Shown in pieces: positions 11,768 through 24,150 of a stretch of 64,000 nt of DNA (positions are counted from its first letter, which is position 1; the number at the start of each line of letters is the position of its first letter). This stretch comes from Myrica gale. Taxonomy: Eukaryota; Streptophyta; Magnoliopsida; Fagales; Myricaceae. A model generated the notes under the pieces. The model did no database searches. It saw nothing but the letters and a program-made list of their open reading frames with translations, and was not told where the DNA came from. The DNA is taken from positions 8,702,001 to 8,766,000 of the forward strand of contig OZ005618.1 in the NCBI GenBank assembly GCA_963930655.1, given 5' to 3'. Both the position numbers and the translations under genes were made by a program.

Positions 11768-13184
11768 GTCTGTTATTTTGGTTCGATTCCGCCAGTTCTA
11801 ATTTCTGGTTAATTTATACAAGTTCGAAGAATTTGATCCCTTCATTGGATACGTATCCAATAGTTTGATTCCATATTTGCGATATATGACGGGGTTTCTG
11901 ATAATTGATGAGCTTTCAATGGTATTTGAGTGGTTTGTCGATTTCTATCATCAAGTGTTTGAGGAGAAGGTATATGACCAGCTATCCCAGCATTTCTTAA
12001 GCTCATACCAAAGGATTAGTCGTTATTCGAATGTTAATTGCCCAGTACTACTGCTTATGTATTTCTGAAGTACTTTCATGGGTTTAGTATATTGAAGTGG
12101 GAAAAAAAAGAAGAGAAGATAAGCGTTTTATGGCTTTTCGAAAACAAGGCAATTCCTCCTCCGATGTTTTATTATCACCACAGTTACTGACGGCAGCTTA
12201 AGTCCTGTTCGTTAGTTGGAAAATTTTATTTTATTTTTACTCAAAGTGTGTTTCAATGAAGCGTATTACCAAGAGGATAACTACAATCTATGCTAAAGGA
12301 GAATGTACTTTGAAAGTGGTTTTATCTGCAAACTTAACCGGTGCTTTGAAAGTGGTTGATGCCAATGGTTCTTTCTAATGTCTGCTCCTCATTACCTGTT
12401 GGAAGTGCATGATTGCCATGGTGTTAGCAGACGAGCTGCTAATACAATAGTATTTGCGTAGTAGATAGCAGGGAATTTTGAATTGATTGGAACATGATAT
12501 CCTGCCAATTATGCTTTTGTTTTGTCTCTGCAAGTGCTGAAAAGTAGCAAGCCCAGTTGCTTTTGGAGGCTTAGACCTTAGCTTCTGGATTTAAAGATAA
12601 ACAGTAAACCTAAAGATTCTCGTAGAAGCGAGTGCTGAGACTTTCATTGCCTGCTGGTGCTTTTCTCTGTGTAGTATTTGGTATTCTTATCATTGGAAAT
12701 TTTTTTATTTTAGTTTGTCAAGGATATGAGTCTCTTTGGATTTTATTTTCTTTTTTGTTCTTTTATAGGTATTATAATACGTTATGGCTTGCAAATATGT
12801 GTAATGGACGTACTGCCAGATGGTGAACAATATGCTTTTGAGAAGGAAAATGGTTGTCACTTTGCATAATGTTGTTTGATGTTGAATGTGTATATCCACC
12901 ATACGTTGAGATACGATAAACAAATATTCCATTATGCATTTGCTGATATTTTCAATGCTTCTTGCAATCTGGTATTTATACTTGCTTCACTGAGTAAGAT
13001 CAAATGGCTAGATCTCAGACTTTTTGGCATTTAATTTAGTTATTTACTTATCCCGAGAAAAAAAAAAGATCAAATGGCTTTGTAGTTTCCATCCGTATAT
13101 TTGTTTTCTAGTCTGTTAGTATCTTAATTATGGCACCTCTTTTTAATGGATGCAGCCATACAGGTGTTCCAGCAGCTTAATTAA

Positions 13185-13220
13185 ATGAATGGATTAACAA
13201 CCATTCCTGTCCTTCAGTGA
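13185..13220 (+). promoter_or_regulatory. Upstream open reading frame in the SEC14-like leader
   Basis: An 11-codon frame (ATG at 13185, TGA at 13218-13220) lies in the leader portion of the first coding exon, 51 bases before the main ATG. Its position could lower translation of the main frame. I cannot judge conservation. Confidence 0.4.
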
Positions 13221-13271
13221 AGTCTGTAGAGTTCTAGTGGACTGAGAACTCTAGCTTTACAAATCTTCTCA

Positions 13272-16200
13272 ATGGGCGACTCATTAAATTTAAGAAGAAG
13301 CTCTGAAGCGAGCTGTGCCACAACTGCAAAAAATGTGTCTAAAGGAAGTTTAGTGGCTGCTTGTCCTAGAGCTGCCTCAAATACTTTTAGGTACATAGCT
13401 TCAGGAAGCCATGGTATATTTGGAAGTGGTGCTGTTAGTCAAGCAGCATTGTTTTTGCTCAAAGTTGCTGCATTAGAAATGGTTAGGAGGTTCTCAATGG
13501 CCAAATTTCCCTTTGCATGGCATGGTCTTCAGACTCTGCAAATGTTTTGCTATCCACCATTTAAGTGGATCCAGCGATGGGCTCCTTTCAAGGGTTTGGT
13601 GGGAGGCATGCAGGTTTGTCTTTACAACTCTATGGAAGTTTAATCATATGAGTTGCCCTTTACCAATACCTGAACATGCATGTAATGTATTTACATATCA
13701 GGAGCATAAATATCATCCATGTTCTGTGTCACTGACAGTTTAACACCTCAAAGCAAACTGTTCTTTGATCTCATATCATAGGTTTTTGCTTTTAGATGAA
13801 GTGTACAAGCAGTTCGTGCTTTATTGGCACCTGATGTCTTTGGCATAAACTTGCATATGATATTGATTTCAACATTTTTTCTCATTTCAATTGATTCCAA
13901 ATTAAGGATAATATTGCTAGTCAGTTCTCAAATAAATGCCTGTCTGTGCTATTTTTCCCCCGTACTTGTCATTTACAAGTTAGTGTGATTTTTTGGGAGC
14001 CAATGAGTTCTAGTCAACAACAGTTCCTTCCAATACGTACATGATAGAGGTGGCATTTTGGATTCAAATTTCACTGGGTACGTGGACCAGTCAAAACGGT
14101 AATGGGAGTTATTTTTTAATTGAAAAAAATGAATAGCATCTGCAAAACCAATCCTTCCATAATCGAATATCAATTTTATGCTCCATCTGCTTTCATTTTA
14201 ACACCTTCACATTTTCATTTTGACTGTTCATATGAAATTCTTCCGACTGATACTGGACTGATACTGCGGTCCTTGCGGGCACCATAGAACTTTTAAAATA
14301 ATAATGACTTTGCAAATACTCTCTACATGAAAGGAATGCTACAATTAAGTTTGATTCTCTTGTTGTTGGACTAGCGAGACTGGAAACACTACTGTTGCTT
14401 TTCGATTGCAAGACATACGTGAAAATTCATATTGCCTGCATTAGCTGATATCTGTGGTTGAGGTGTTCAAGGGAAATGATCAATTTTCTTTTATTATGGA
14501 TGGAAAATGCTTTTCCTTTTCTTTTCTTTTGCAAATTCCTAAATTTGGCCATTCTTGGGGCTTTTTATAGCAAATATTTCCTTGCCTACAGAAAGTGTCA
14601 AGGCCCGTTCTATTCCTTTCAATTGCAACAGCTTTCTCTGATGAAGCAGAGTGTTGCAGTGGAATCTCAGACGGTGGCAATGATCTTAATACATATACAG
14701 AGCCAGGTTCAGAGCAATCACCTGTACAGCCCAGTATGGACACCAGGTACATGACTAAGAAGGGTTCTATAAGCTTCAAAGTTTATTTTTTATTTCACAG
14801 CTTCTATATAGTTGGAGATAAGCTGAAAAAATGAATATTGATTGCAGACAATCCGATTTAGTTCAGTTGCTGTAAAACTTAAGAGATAATAACGTTGTGT
14901 TAATTTGATTGACTGGAATTGCGGAATTCTAGTTATGTTTCCTTCCAAAATATTTTTGTGAAGGTAGCTTGGCTCTCAATACACTTTACATATACTTGCT
15001 GACTGTGATGTTTTTTTTTTCTTTCAAATCTCCTTAATCACTAGTGTCTCTTGTTCTTGGAAAGTTCAGATTCCAATGTTGGATTCATCAGATTTCAAGT
15101 CGAGATTCGATGGTAATGCCTGTGTGATGTTTGGTGGGAGACGAGATAGGAACTAAAGCAGGCTAAACTTGACTACCCTTTACATGCTCTGGTGCAAGGC
15201 ATTTGGTCTGACTTAGTAATACGTTACTTCCCATAGGATTAGACGCAACAACCCATTGTAGAATTCTTCTTTCATAGTATATAAAGTTTCTAGATGTATT
15301 TTAAAGATAGAAAGATTTAGCAACTTCAGATTCTACCTGTGGCAATGGTTCCAGTTTTTGTTCAGTTCTGTAATCATACAATTCTAGTTTTGTCTTCGGT
15401 TATGGTACCAAACAAAACAATCTGCATTTATATCTGGAGGATGGATCTGTTGTCTTCAACTGACCATGATCAGGTTGACAACAATAAGTTGACCATGTGT
15501 CAAATACTTTTATTTTGATTTCGTGTCTTTTGAAGTTCTTTAACCCATGTAATTGAGAGACAGTGTAAAGTGATTACTTGGTTTGGAAGTCTTAGCGACC
15601 AGTCTGTTTATGAACATGTGTTGCAGCAGTTTTCTTTAGAATCATTCATTGTACTTGTTTTTTTATGTATTTCAGTGACTTCATGGTTATTTTACTAAGC
15701 TATGTACTTTTATACTTTAATTGTGGTACCCAGGACTTCCGATGGATCTTTTCATCTGGCATCTGAAAATTGGTTGACAGAACTGCATAAAGAGCTGAAA
15801 AAGCAAGGGATTTGTCTGCCAGAAAGGTGACTGGATGAGTTTTATCTAAAAAGACTGCAACGTTGTTCAAAATATATGTGAATATATTTTGTTTTGGAAA
15901 ATAATGAAGCAACCAAATTATTATCCTTTTATGCTTAATTTTTTCCCTGAAACATGTCACATAAATTAGTTGTAATCTCCTATTATAGGATTGCTATATT
16001 GTCCACTGTTCCTAATATCCTGCATGTCTGTGTGGATGTTACTCTTTTTTATTTTTTTCACTTGAATATAGATGATGTTGAAATGGCCTAGATACTTGAC
16101 CAGAATAAAACTATTGAGTCATTACTTGTTATTTACTTATACGTGTGGTTTCCTTCCATGCCTCAATCCAACAACCAGAGTACTTTCCTGTTGGCATCCT

Positions 16201-18572
16201 TTTCAGATATTTAAGTTCCTTATTGCTACTTATCCATGGACATTTTGTATCTGTACCACTGCAGGAATTATTAAGTTCTCACAAACTTGATATCCTTTCT
16301 GCATCCCATTATGTTGCTTTTAATAATTTTAGGACATAATGGCTAATTGATGGTTCAGATGAGCTAATAATGCTATTTGTTTTCCCATATTACATTAAAA
16401 GCCGCTTATGCATCACCACTTTGACGCCACATTATCTTTAATTACTGGTCTTGAGAAATGGCTTGTGCTTTGAGTTTGCGTATTTATCTTCCAATACCTT
16501 GGCATCTCTTTTTGAAGCGGTACCATGACATACTAGTGTTTTTGCAGAATTGATGACGATGAGCTCTGTAGACTTTACAGTGCTGGTAATGGTGACTTAA
16601 GATCCTTACTGACATCAGTTAAGAAGACAATCAGTTGGAGGGCGAATTACAGAATCCTTTCAGCACGAGAACTTGAGACATGGTCAGATATGGTTTTTTG
16701 GCATGGGTTTGATGTGCAGAACCGACCTTGCCTGATAATACGGCTTGGATTTGCTTGCACCACCTTGCCATCCCATGACAAACCTCGCTTTGCTCAAGCA
16801 ATCGGTATGTTTCTTCTCCCTCCCTGGTGGGTTTTCAGGTTACCATATACCATTTGGAAAATAAGGATTTAACCACATGAAGTTGCATGATAACTAATAT
16901 ATCCTTGTATGATACGAACATATTTAATGTCTCTCTCTCCCCAACCTGTGGTCAGTGTTCGTGCTTCTTTCTGTGCATATGCCACCGTTATAATCTCTCA
17001 TTCGTTGAAATAGTTTGGTATTGGGCAACACAAGCCCAGCAATCAGCTTCTTTTAACTACCATTTTTACAGTCAGAGAAATCTGGTCTATGTTGAGCTTG
17101 TTAGCATGGTAAATGTAACGAATCCCCATAAGGTTTGAAGATTCACACCCTGAAAAACTGACTTGTCAGGTAGAGGTGCCTCCAAGCTTATATGAATTCA
17201 TTCTAGATGTTTCCTAACCGATGTGGGACTGTTACATCTTTTAAGACCAATGTCACGTTGGTCGAGCACCATGGGGCTTCTATTCGTCGGGCTGGGGTTG
17301 TGCACATACCACCAGATCCATGGCCGGCCACTCCATAAGTGCAGTGGCGGGGAAGCATAAGATCCTACAACCAGCTCTAATACTATTTGTAACGAACTTG
17401 CACAAGGCTTAGAGATTCACATCCTGGAAAATCGGCTTGTCAGGTGGAGGTGTCTCCAAGCTTATATGAAGTCATTCTATATGTTTCCTAATTGATGTGG
17501 GACTGTTACAGTAAACAATTAATTTCTTGGGAAAGGGTTAATTTCTTGCACAATTAATATGTTTATGAAAATTGTTTTTCTTCCCTTTTCCACTTTCCTG
17601 CCATCAATGGAGCAGGGTTCTTCTGGTGTTGAAATGAGGAACTCAATTGAAGACGCCCCCCCCCCCTCACGACAAAAAACCCTTTTCCTTTTTTGTTTTT
17701 GTTTTTTCCACTGAGCAATTGAAGACATGCTCTATCAATATAGTTTCAATCTTTGCCTGTATGTTTTTATCTTCTTCTTGTACCCTATTAATCCCATCAA
17801 TTTTCCATGTGATACTAATTCAGTGGTTGCATCTACAGTATCTCAGGTAGAGCATGGAGTCTTGCATTTAGTTGACCCGGATAATTCACAAATTACTGTT
17901 TTGGTGGATTGCTATGGGTTATCTCCTTTGAAAGTACCAATGAATATGATAAGATCCTGCTGTTCCATTCTTCAAGATCACTTCCCATGCCGCCTTGGCT
18001 GTTTGTTTGTTATACGTCTTCCTCCAGTTGTTCGTGTTCTGGCTCAAACTTTGATTCAAGTAAGCTCCTTTATCGGTGTTTAAATGTTTGATATTGCAGC
18101 TCTTAAATTTCTTTTTTCTTGAATAAAAAAATTGGTTTTACTTCAAATATGAATCAGATAGCAGTAATGGTGCTCTCTTTAACATAAGACCGTGAATCTA
18201 TTGCTCATTCAGGTTCTGAAGCCCGTGACTCGAAAAAAGTTGAAAATTGAAGGGGAGATGTACAAGAAGCTTCTCTCTGATTATCTTCTAACGCTTCCAT
18301 CTTGTCTTGGTGGTAAGTGCACGTGCACAAAATGTTCGACCATTGGCATCAGTCATATGCCGCAGCCTCCTAGAAGCAGGATGAACAACGTGATGGGCAA
18401 TGGTGGGAATCCACCTGCACCCCACCCAGCTGATGAAATAGATATTCAGCTGAATGGTAACTGTGACCAGGTGGCGAGAACTGCCATGATAAGCATCCTT
18501 ATGTTGTGGGTTTTTATGGCTCTTGTTGCTGGATTTGTTGATCCTGAAAGCCGTCCTTTTTTGCATGCTTGA
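13272..18572 (+). CDS. SEC14-like CRAL-TRIO phospholipid-transfer protein with C-terminal membrane segment
   Basis: Coding exons are 13272-13613, 14592-14746, 15734-15826, 16548-16804, 17839-18059 and 18213-18572. All are GT-AG and phases join into 475 codons. The product matches the plant group of Arabidopsis At3g46450. Residues 1-114 form a family-specific N-terminus ('FRYIASGSHGIFGSGAVSQA'). The lipid-binding CRAL-TRIO fold runs roughly from residue 200 to 370 ('RPCLIIRLGFA', 'QVEHGVLHLVDPDN', 'NMIRSCCSILQDHFPCRLG'). A Cys-rich loop (GGKCTCTKC) and a hydrophobic helix at about 446-465, ten residues from the end, suggest tail anchoring. Family knowledge points to phosphoinositide or phosphatidylcholine exchange on membranes. 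All frames are open, so the gene is probably functional. The fourth coding intron contains a TRIM element (17114-17510). Confidence 0.88.
17114..17510 (-). mobile_element. TRIM (terminal-repeat retrotransposon in miniature)
   Basis: Two direct repeats of exactly 123 bp (17114-17236 and 17388-17510) start TGTAACG and end CTGTTACA. They flank about 150 bp with no coding capacity. The 5-bp target duplication GTAAA is present at 17109-17113 and 17511-17515. On the minus strand, a TATTAGAGCTGG sequence just inside the right repeat is a tRNA-Met-type primer-binding site, which sets the orientation. It sits in an intron of the SEC14-like gene. Confidence 0.9.
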
Positions 18573-18824
18573 GCTAAGACCATCGAGAGTGAACCGGCTG
18601 TGGCTTTGTTATTCCTTCGGGTAGCAGATTTGTGTGTGCATTTTAATTGCATGATTTTGTATCTGTAGCATAATTAAATAATTACATTTGTCTGAGTTGG
18701 TTGGATGGTAATGTTTTCCATTTTTTTATTGTAGAAAGCTGCAATAGCTTCATAATCTTGCCCCTAAACAGATTTATTGTAATTTATGTCAAAGTTTATA
18801 ACAATCATTTTCGTGAGTCATGGC

Positions 18825-18846
18825 ATATATATATATATATATATAT
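18825..18846. repeat. (AT)n microsatellite
   Basis: Eleven AT dinucleotides in a row, downstream of the SEC14-like stop codon. Confidence 0.95.
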
Positions 18847-19061
18847 GCGCATGTAATTTGTTTGCATAATATGGAGATACAACTATAATTAGGCGTACCC
18901 CATTAATGGACCAATTTTCTTTTGGTGTATTATTATAAGGTCCCATCAATGCACCATTTTTTCTGTTACCTTGTTGAATTAGTTTGGTGAATTAACTTGC
19001 ACGCTACATCAATGAATTTCTTTTCATATACATGGCCTGAATAATCTATGAATCAAAAATA

Positions 19062-19470
19062 GGGTTTAAAGACCTTGTTGGTTTTACTCATTTTTTAAAA
19101 AAGTCCTTGGATTATCAAGTTTTTGGATTTTTTCTTTTTTTCCTTTTTCAAAAATAGTCCTTCTGTCTATTTTCGGAAGGTTTTAGTCTAGTCAAAATAG
19201 AATTGGGTTTGCGAAATTTTTTGGGTATGAATATTTTTCATTTTATGGTATGACGTGGCAAGATTATTTGAAATGAGTATCCACGTGTGCATACTATTAG
19301 TTGTGACATGTAGCACTATTAGTTGATTGGAATGAAGCCTTTCAAAGATCGCTAGATGGAAGGACTTTTGAAAAAATGAAAAAAAATTTGAGAGATTGTT
19401 GATGATTTTCTTTAAAATTCGGGGATTTATTAGGAGTAAAACTCAAAGATGAAAAAAGTGTTTTAGCCCT
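19062..19470. mobile_element. Possible MITE with imperfect inverted ends
   Basis: The left end GGGTTTAAAGACCTTGTTGG and the right end (inverted GGGCTAAAACACTTTTTTC) share a degenerate inverted match continuing into GTTTTACTC on both sides. The inside mentions no protein. Target duplication is unclear. Confidence 0.4.
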
Positions 19471-19820
19471 CAAAAATTATAAAGATAGATGAGATAGGCA
19501 AACTCCAAATGGAAGATAAAAGTTGGTGGGGGACAAAATGAAGGCCTGAAACTGCTATCAAGGTTTATATCGATATAGGTGGTCAGAAGTGATCGATAGC
19601 TCCCCCCTTCATAATTAAATCGAGCACAAAACCTTCAATTCATTATAAATGGCTAATTACTTCGTACAAGAGAACCTAAATGGAATATTCTCAAGATAAA
19701 CTTTTATAATATGGACGGATCTTTAAGAATATTAAAGCAGGTATATACGTACTAAAGTTTAGGTACACGTAAACATTGTCTGAAAATGTACTCGCCAGTT
19801 GTCTGCAGCCACCACGAATT

Positions 19821-20000
19821 AAGGTTATGTTTGAAGAGATGAAATTGGTGAAAAAGTGAAGAAAAATTATTTGAATGAATTTTTTTTATATATTTTAGAG
19901 TGAAAGGTAATGATTTGATGATGAGAAAGATTATATTATAATTATTTTATTATGTTAAAATTTTAGAAGGCTAAAATTTCAGTAAACAAACACAGCCTAA
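19821..20000 (+). mobile_element. MITE family copy A
   Basis: It runs from AAGGTTATGTTTGAAGAG to AACACAGCC. It contains GGTGAAAAAGTGAAGA, a TTTTAGAGTGAAA block, ATTATTTTATTATGTTAAAA and an inverted-end motif. The same order of motifs recurs at 21312-21505 and in shortened form at 46258-46403. From 20000 to 20970 the sequence is AT-rich with runs of a GATGAATTATTGATG-like motif and no gene. Confidence 0.65.
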
Positions 20001-21311
20001 ATCAAGTAAGACATTGTTGCAGTGGCTCATCGCGGGGTTGCACTCTCCCACTTTGCCCATTTGCCAATTTTTGACAAAATATATTCTTGCCCCTCTTAAA
20101 CTTTTTCAAAAATGTCCCACAAACTATTTTTCAGCGAATTTGAAATACATATTTTAGTCTCGAATACTTAACAATAACCTATGATTTTTAGTTTGAAAAG
20201 ATTTTAAAAACACATTTAATTAATAGGACTAAAAAATTGGAGATTCAACTTATATCTTCAAAATTCTAGAATTTTTCTTAAAACTCAAACATTTGAATAA
20301 TAAAAAGTTCTTAAAGTTAAAAATATATTTATTTTAAAAATAGAGAATACACGTGTTTTCTCCTATTTAATATTTTTAAACTCTTTCTTATTTATATTAT
20401 CTCTATCATTATCTTTACAACATACTCAATTTTAACTAATATAAACGCGTATTATATATTCTATTAAAGTCAAGAAAACTATTTGAAAAACGCGTATTAT
20501 ATAAATGTGATTATATATTCTATGAATTTGATTATGTTTATATTAAATAGATTAGGAATTGATTAGAAATTTGTGAATTTGATTATTTTTCTATTAAATA
20601 GATTATGAATTTGATTAGGGGTTTGTGAATTTGATTATGAATTTGATTAGGATGAATTATTGATGATATTGCGATGAATAATTATTGATGAATAATGCGA
20701 TGAATTATTGATGAATTTGTGAATCTTTGATTAGGGTTTGATTAGGATTATTAAATGTTTGTGAACTTGTGATGAAATTATTTTAATTATTGATGAATAA
20801 TGTGATGAATTATTGATGATATTAGATTGATGAACAACGTGTATTTCAATATTTTTAGTGTTTTTAATCCTTAATTTGTGATATTTTAACTCTTAAGATA
20901 TTTTTGTATTACGTAATATTTTTTTTGTCATTTTTTCATAAGAGTTCAGCCCCCTTCGATTGAAATTCTGGTTCCGTCACTGCTCAACACAATAGTGCTT
21001 AGTATAGTAACTAAACTCGCCTTCCTCCAACGTCAAGTAGCATTTCCAGCATTTTCGTACGTGACTGTTATTCTCATCATCGGTCATGTGCCTGACGCAA
21101 CAGTAGGTGACATATTGCGTGGCTGCTGGCTCGCGCTCTACGCAACGGTCCAGAGCGTTGTATCGACTATCTTGAGTTTGTGGGTGATTGGATCGATTGA
21201 GTTCTCTAGCTTTACCACCGCTCTGGCGGTGGCACTCTTATCATTTGTGGTGGTCTTGCCTGAGTCCACTCACTTGGTAGCTAAGCGCATAGCACTGGGT
21301 CAGATAGTGTT

Positions 21312-21505
21312 AAGGTTGTGTTTGAGTGTTAAAATTTTAGGGTATTGAAAATGGTGAAAAAGTGAAGAGAGAGATTATTTGAATAATTTTTTTTTTATTT
21401 TTTAGAGTGAAAAATAATGATTTAACGATGAGAGAAAAATTATATTGTAATTATTTTATTATGTTAAAATTGGAGAGACTGAAATTTTAAAAATAACACA
21501 ACCTT
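21312..21505 (+). mobile_element. MITE family copy B, inside FUSC-like exon 1
   Basis: Inverted ends AAGGTTGTGTTTG and AACACAACCTT flank the GGTGAAAAAGTGAAGAGAGA motif shared with the copies at 19821 and 46258. The exon reads out of the element into 'DFINGAQ' on the far side. The target duplication is not clear. Confidence 0.75.
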
Positions 21506-22651
21506 CGTAAGATTTTATCAATGGCGCGCAAATCCCGACTCTACAAGAAATTATGGTTTAGGTGACAAAATTTTGGGTGTCAAACCAAATTTTGTCACCT
21601 AAAGTCAATTTTCCATGATAAAATATTAATTTCGTCACCCAAAACCATTCAGGAACTCCAAATTCGTCCGGACATGTCACAACCCGTTCGGACGTATTGC
21701 TGGTTTGACAACATACACGTGTCGCGAATGAGTGAAGAAAAAAACCGTCACAAAAAAACATAACGTCTGGACTCTCAAGATACCCATTCGGACTCGATGT
21801 AGGGTGACAAATTCCACATCGTCGTAACTGAGTGACAATTAGAATCGTCACAATTTTACACTCTCGTCCGGACTCCGTTGATACACAGTTTGAACGGATA
21901 TTACCTAACGAATAATAATCGTCAGGCTAGAGTGACAAATTAAAAATCGTTAGGAATACTCAATTCAGTCCGGACGTTTTAAACCACGTTTCAACGGAAA
22001 AATACATAAGTCCGGACAGTACAAAAAAAGGTCCGCACAATTATAAATGCATCTTCCGCGAATCATGTGCTTCAACGTTACAAGAATTCAGACATGTGAC
22101 ATCGATACAGTCCGAACAAAGAAAGAGCGTGCGGACTGTATAAGTTCTAGAACCATTTCGAATCGAGCATATTTAATGACGTTAAATTTGATAGGGCCAC
22201 GTGTTAGTATAACCGTTGAAACCCGTCCGAACGCTAGTTTTACACGTCCGGACGGTTACTGGCCACATTAAACCGACAGACTTTGTCAAAATTTCAAACT
22301 CACTCTCAAACTTTTCTCTCGGTTTTCACTCTCCATTCCAGATTTCTCAAAGAACTTCATGTAAAACATTTGTTATGTTGTGTTTATTTATGTGTTTCGA
22401 TTAAATAACGTCGATTGTTAGATTGTTTAGTTTGTTATTGTGTTTTATTTTATGAAATTAGTCTGTTTGGGTAGTGTTCGTCGAATCACATTCGGACGTA
22501 GTTTCACGACGTCCGAGCTTGTTGTCAACCGTCAGGACTGTTATGGTACGTGCAGACGTATTTTATTATGTCTGGACGTCCTAAAATTTAAACGACGCAG
22601 TTTGACTATCGTGCGTACGGTTTATGCTCATGTTCGGACGGTTTTGCTAGG

Positions 22652-23053
22652 TTGACCATGGAACAGTTTGGAAGAAGTATCACCAATGTCGGGGGACAGA
22701 CAGAGCGACTAGCCTGGGCAGACGCGTATTTAGCGGAGTTAAACGAGAGTATTCGGGTGATCATGCAGCCAACGCATTCATTATGCATGGAGCTCCAATG
22801 CCGCTTGACCGGTCTGGAGACGAAACTTGCTCTCACGGATAGGGCTATAACGGAAGAGTTTAATATTATGCAGAGGAAACTAATAAGGATGAGAGAACAA
22901 TTGTCTCAATTGTCCCAGTCTGTCCATACCGTTCCGGTACAGCTGTAGACACTCGTCAGACATGTGGATAATATGAAGGAGCATTTGGCGCATGTTCGTG
23001 ATGCCCTCGAACAAGCTTTGGACGAGCCAGTCGCAGCTCGTGATTTGAACTAG
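22652..23053 (+). pseudogene. Partial duplicate of the CACTA coiled-coil protein tail
   Basis: The frame carries 'IMQPTHSLCMELQCRLTGLE', which aligns with 'LQPTHSMVTDISRRLTTLEQ' at about 25138-25200. The heptad-rich sequence then runs to a TAG at 22946-22948 and resumes in frame to 'EHLAHVRDALEQALDEP'. Only this tail region of the gene at 24151 is represented. About 90 bases beginning TTTATCTTTTTAATGGACCG (23090 and 23167) are also repeated. Confidence 0.6.
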
Positions 23054-24150
23054 TCTTCTGTTTTTGCTTTAAACTTAGTGATTTATTTATCTTTTTAATG
23101 GACCGTTTGTAGCTTGTAATAGACATTACGATTGTTGTTTTTTATTCAGTTTTGGATTATTTTTGATATTTTATCTTTTTAATGGACCGTTTGCCCTCGA
23201 ACAAGATTTGGACGAGCCAGTCGCAGACGTTTTAATTGTGTCGAACGGTTTTAAACGGTTTAAAGTTTGGCATTAATACGAAGTACAATGATTGGGACAC
23301 GTGTGCAAGGTTCCGTCCGGACGTCTATAATAGGGTTCGGACGCGATCGACATATTTTGAAAAAGACGAACAGTTTGTCATTTTCACGAACACCGTTTGT
23401 TTTCCTTCAAAAAAACTCTCAAAACTCAAGTTTTTTCTTCACAAATCTCAGCGTAATATCAATCTCTCGTGTATCTAATCTCATACAGGTATGTTTTTCT
23501 TATTTTTAACAAGATTTTAGTGGTGAAAACTTATTTTTTATATAGTTTTATGTATAGAATTTCAATTCTATTTTTTGTATAGTAGATTGTGTTTTTTGAT
23601 TGATTTTTACGTAGACATTGATAATGTTAAGTGTTAGGTTTGTTTTAAGTATATTAGCTTGTGTTTTGGTGTAATTTTTGGGCGAGTGGGGAGGTGGAGG
23701 GACGCTGCCATGGCTGAGTTAACTCGGTCATCGTTCACACAGCGTTCAGATTAATTATATGGGCGTCCAAACTTTTGGTTTGGTCGTTCGGACTCTTGTC
23801 GTAGTGTTTCGGTGGTATACATTGTCGTTTTGATTATGTCCGGACTCTCTTTCAAGGAAGTCCGGACGCTTTAATGTTAAATTGTGAAATAGTTTTTTAA
23901 TCGTCTTAGGGTTGGGATGTCTAGACTGTCTTTCAATCCAGTCTGGACCATTTGATGTTAAATTTAAATAGTTTTTTTTTATCTTCTTAGGGTTGGGACG
24001 GGTATCTAAAACCGATACGTTGACGTTTTGTCATTGTCCGTAGGCTTATATTACACGTCTGGACGTATTAATTTAAGTTCGGACGGTGTATTCAGCGTTC
24101 GGACGTTGTGCTAACCGTGCGAACGTTATTTTGTGCAGATTCAGTAAAAA

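Noticed and set aside
17519..18091. Separate small genes around the SEC14-like exon 5
   Set aside because: They are intron read-through or the exon itself in a wrong frame.
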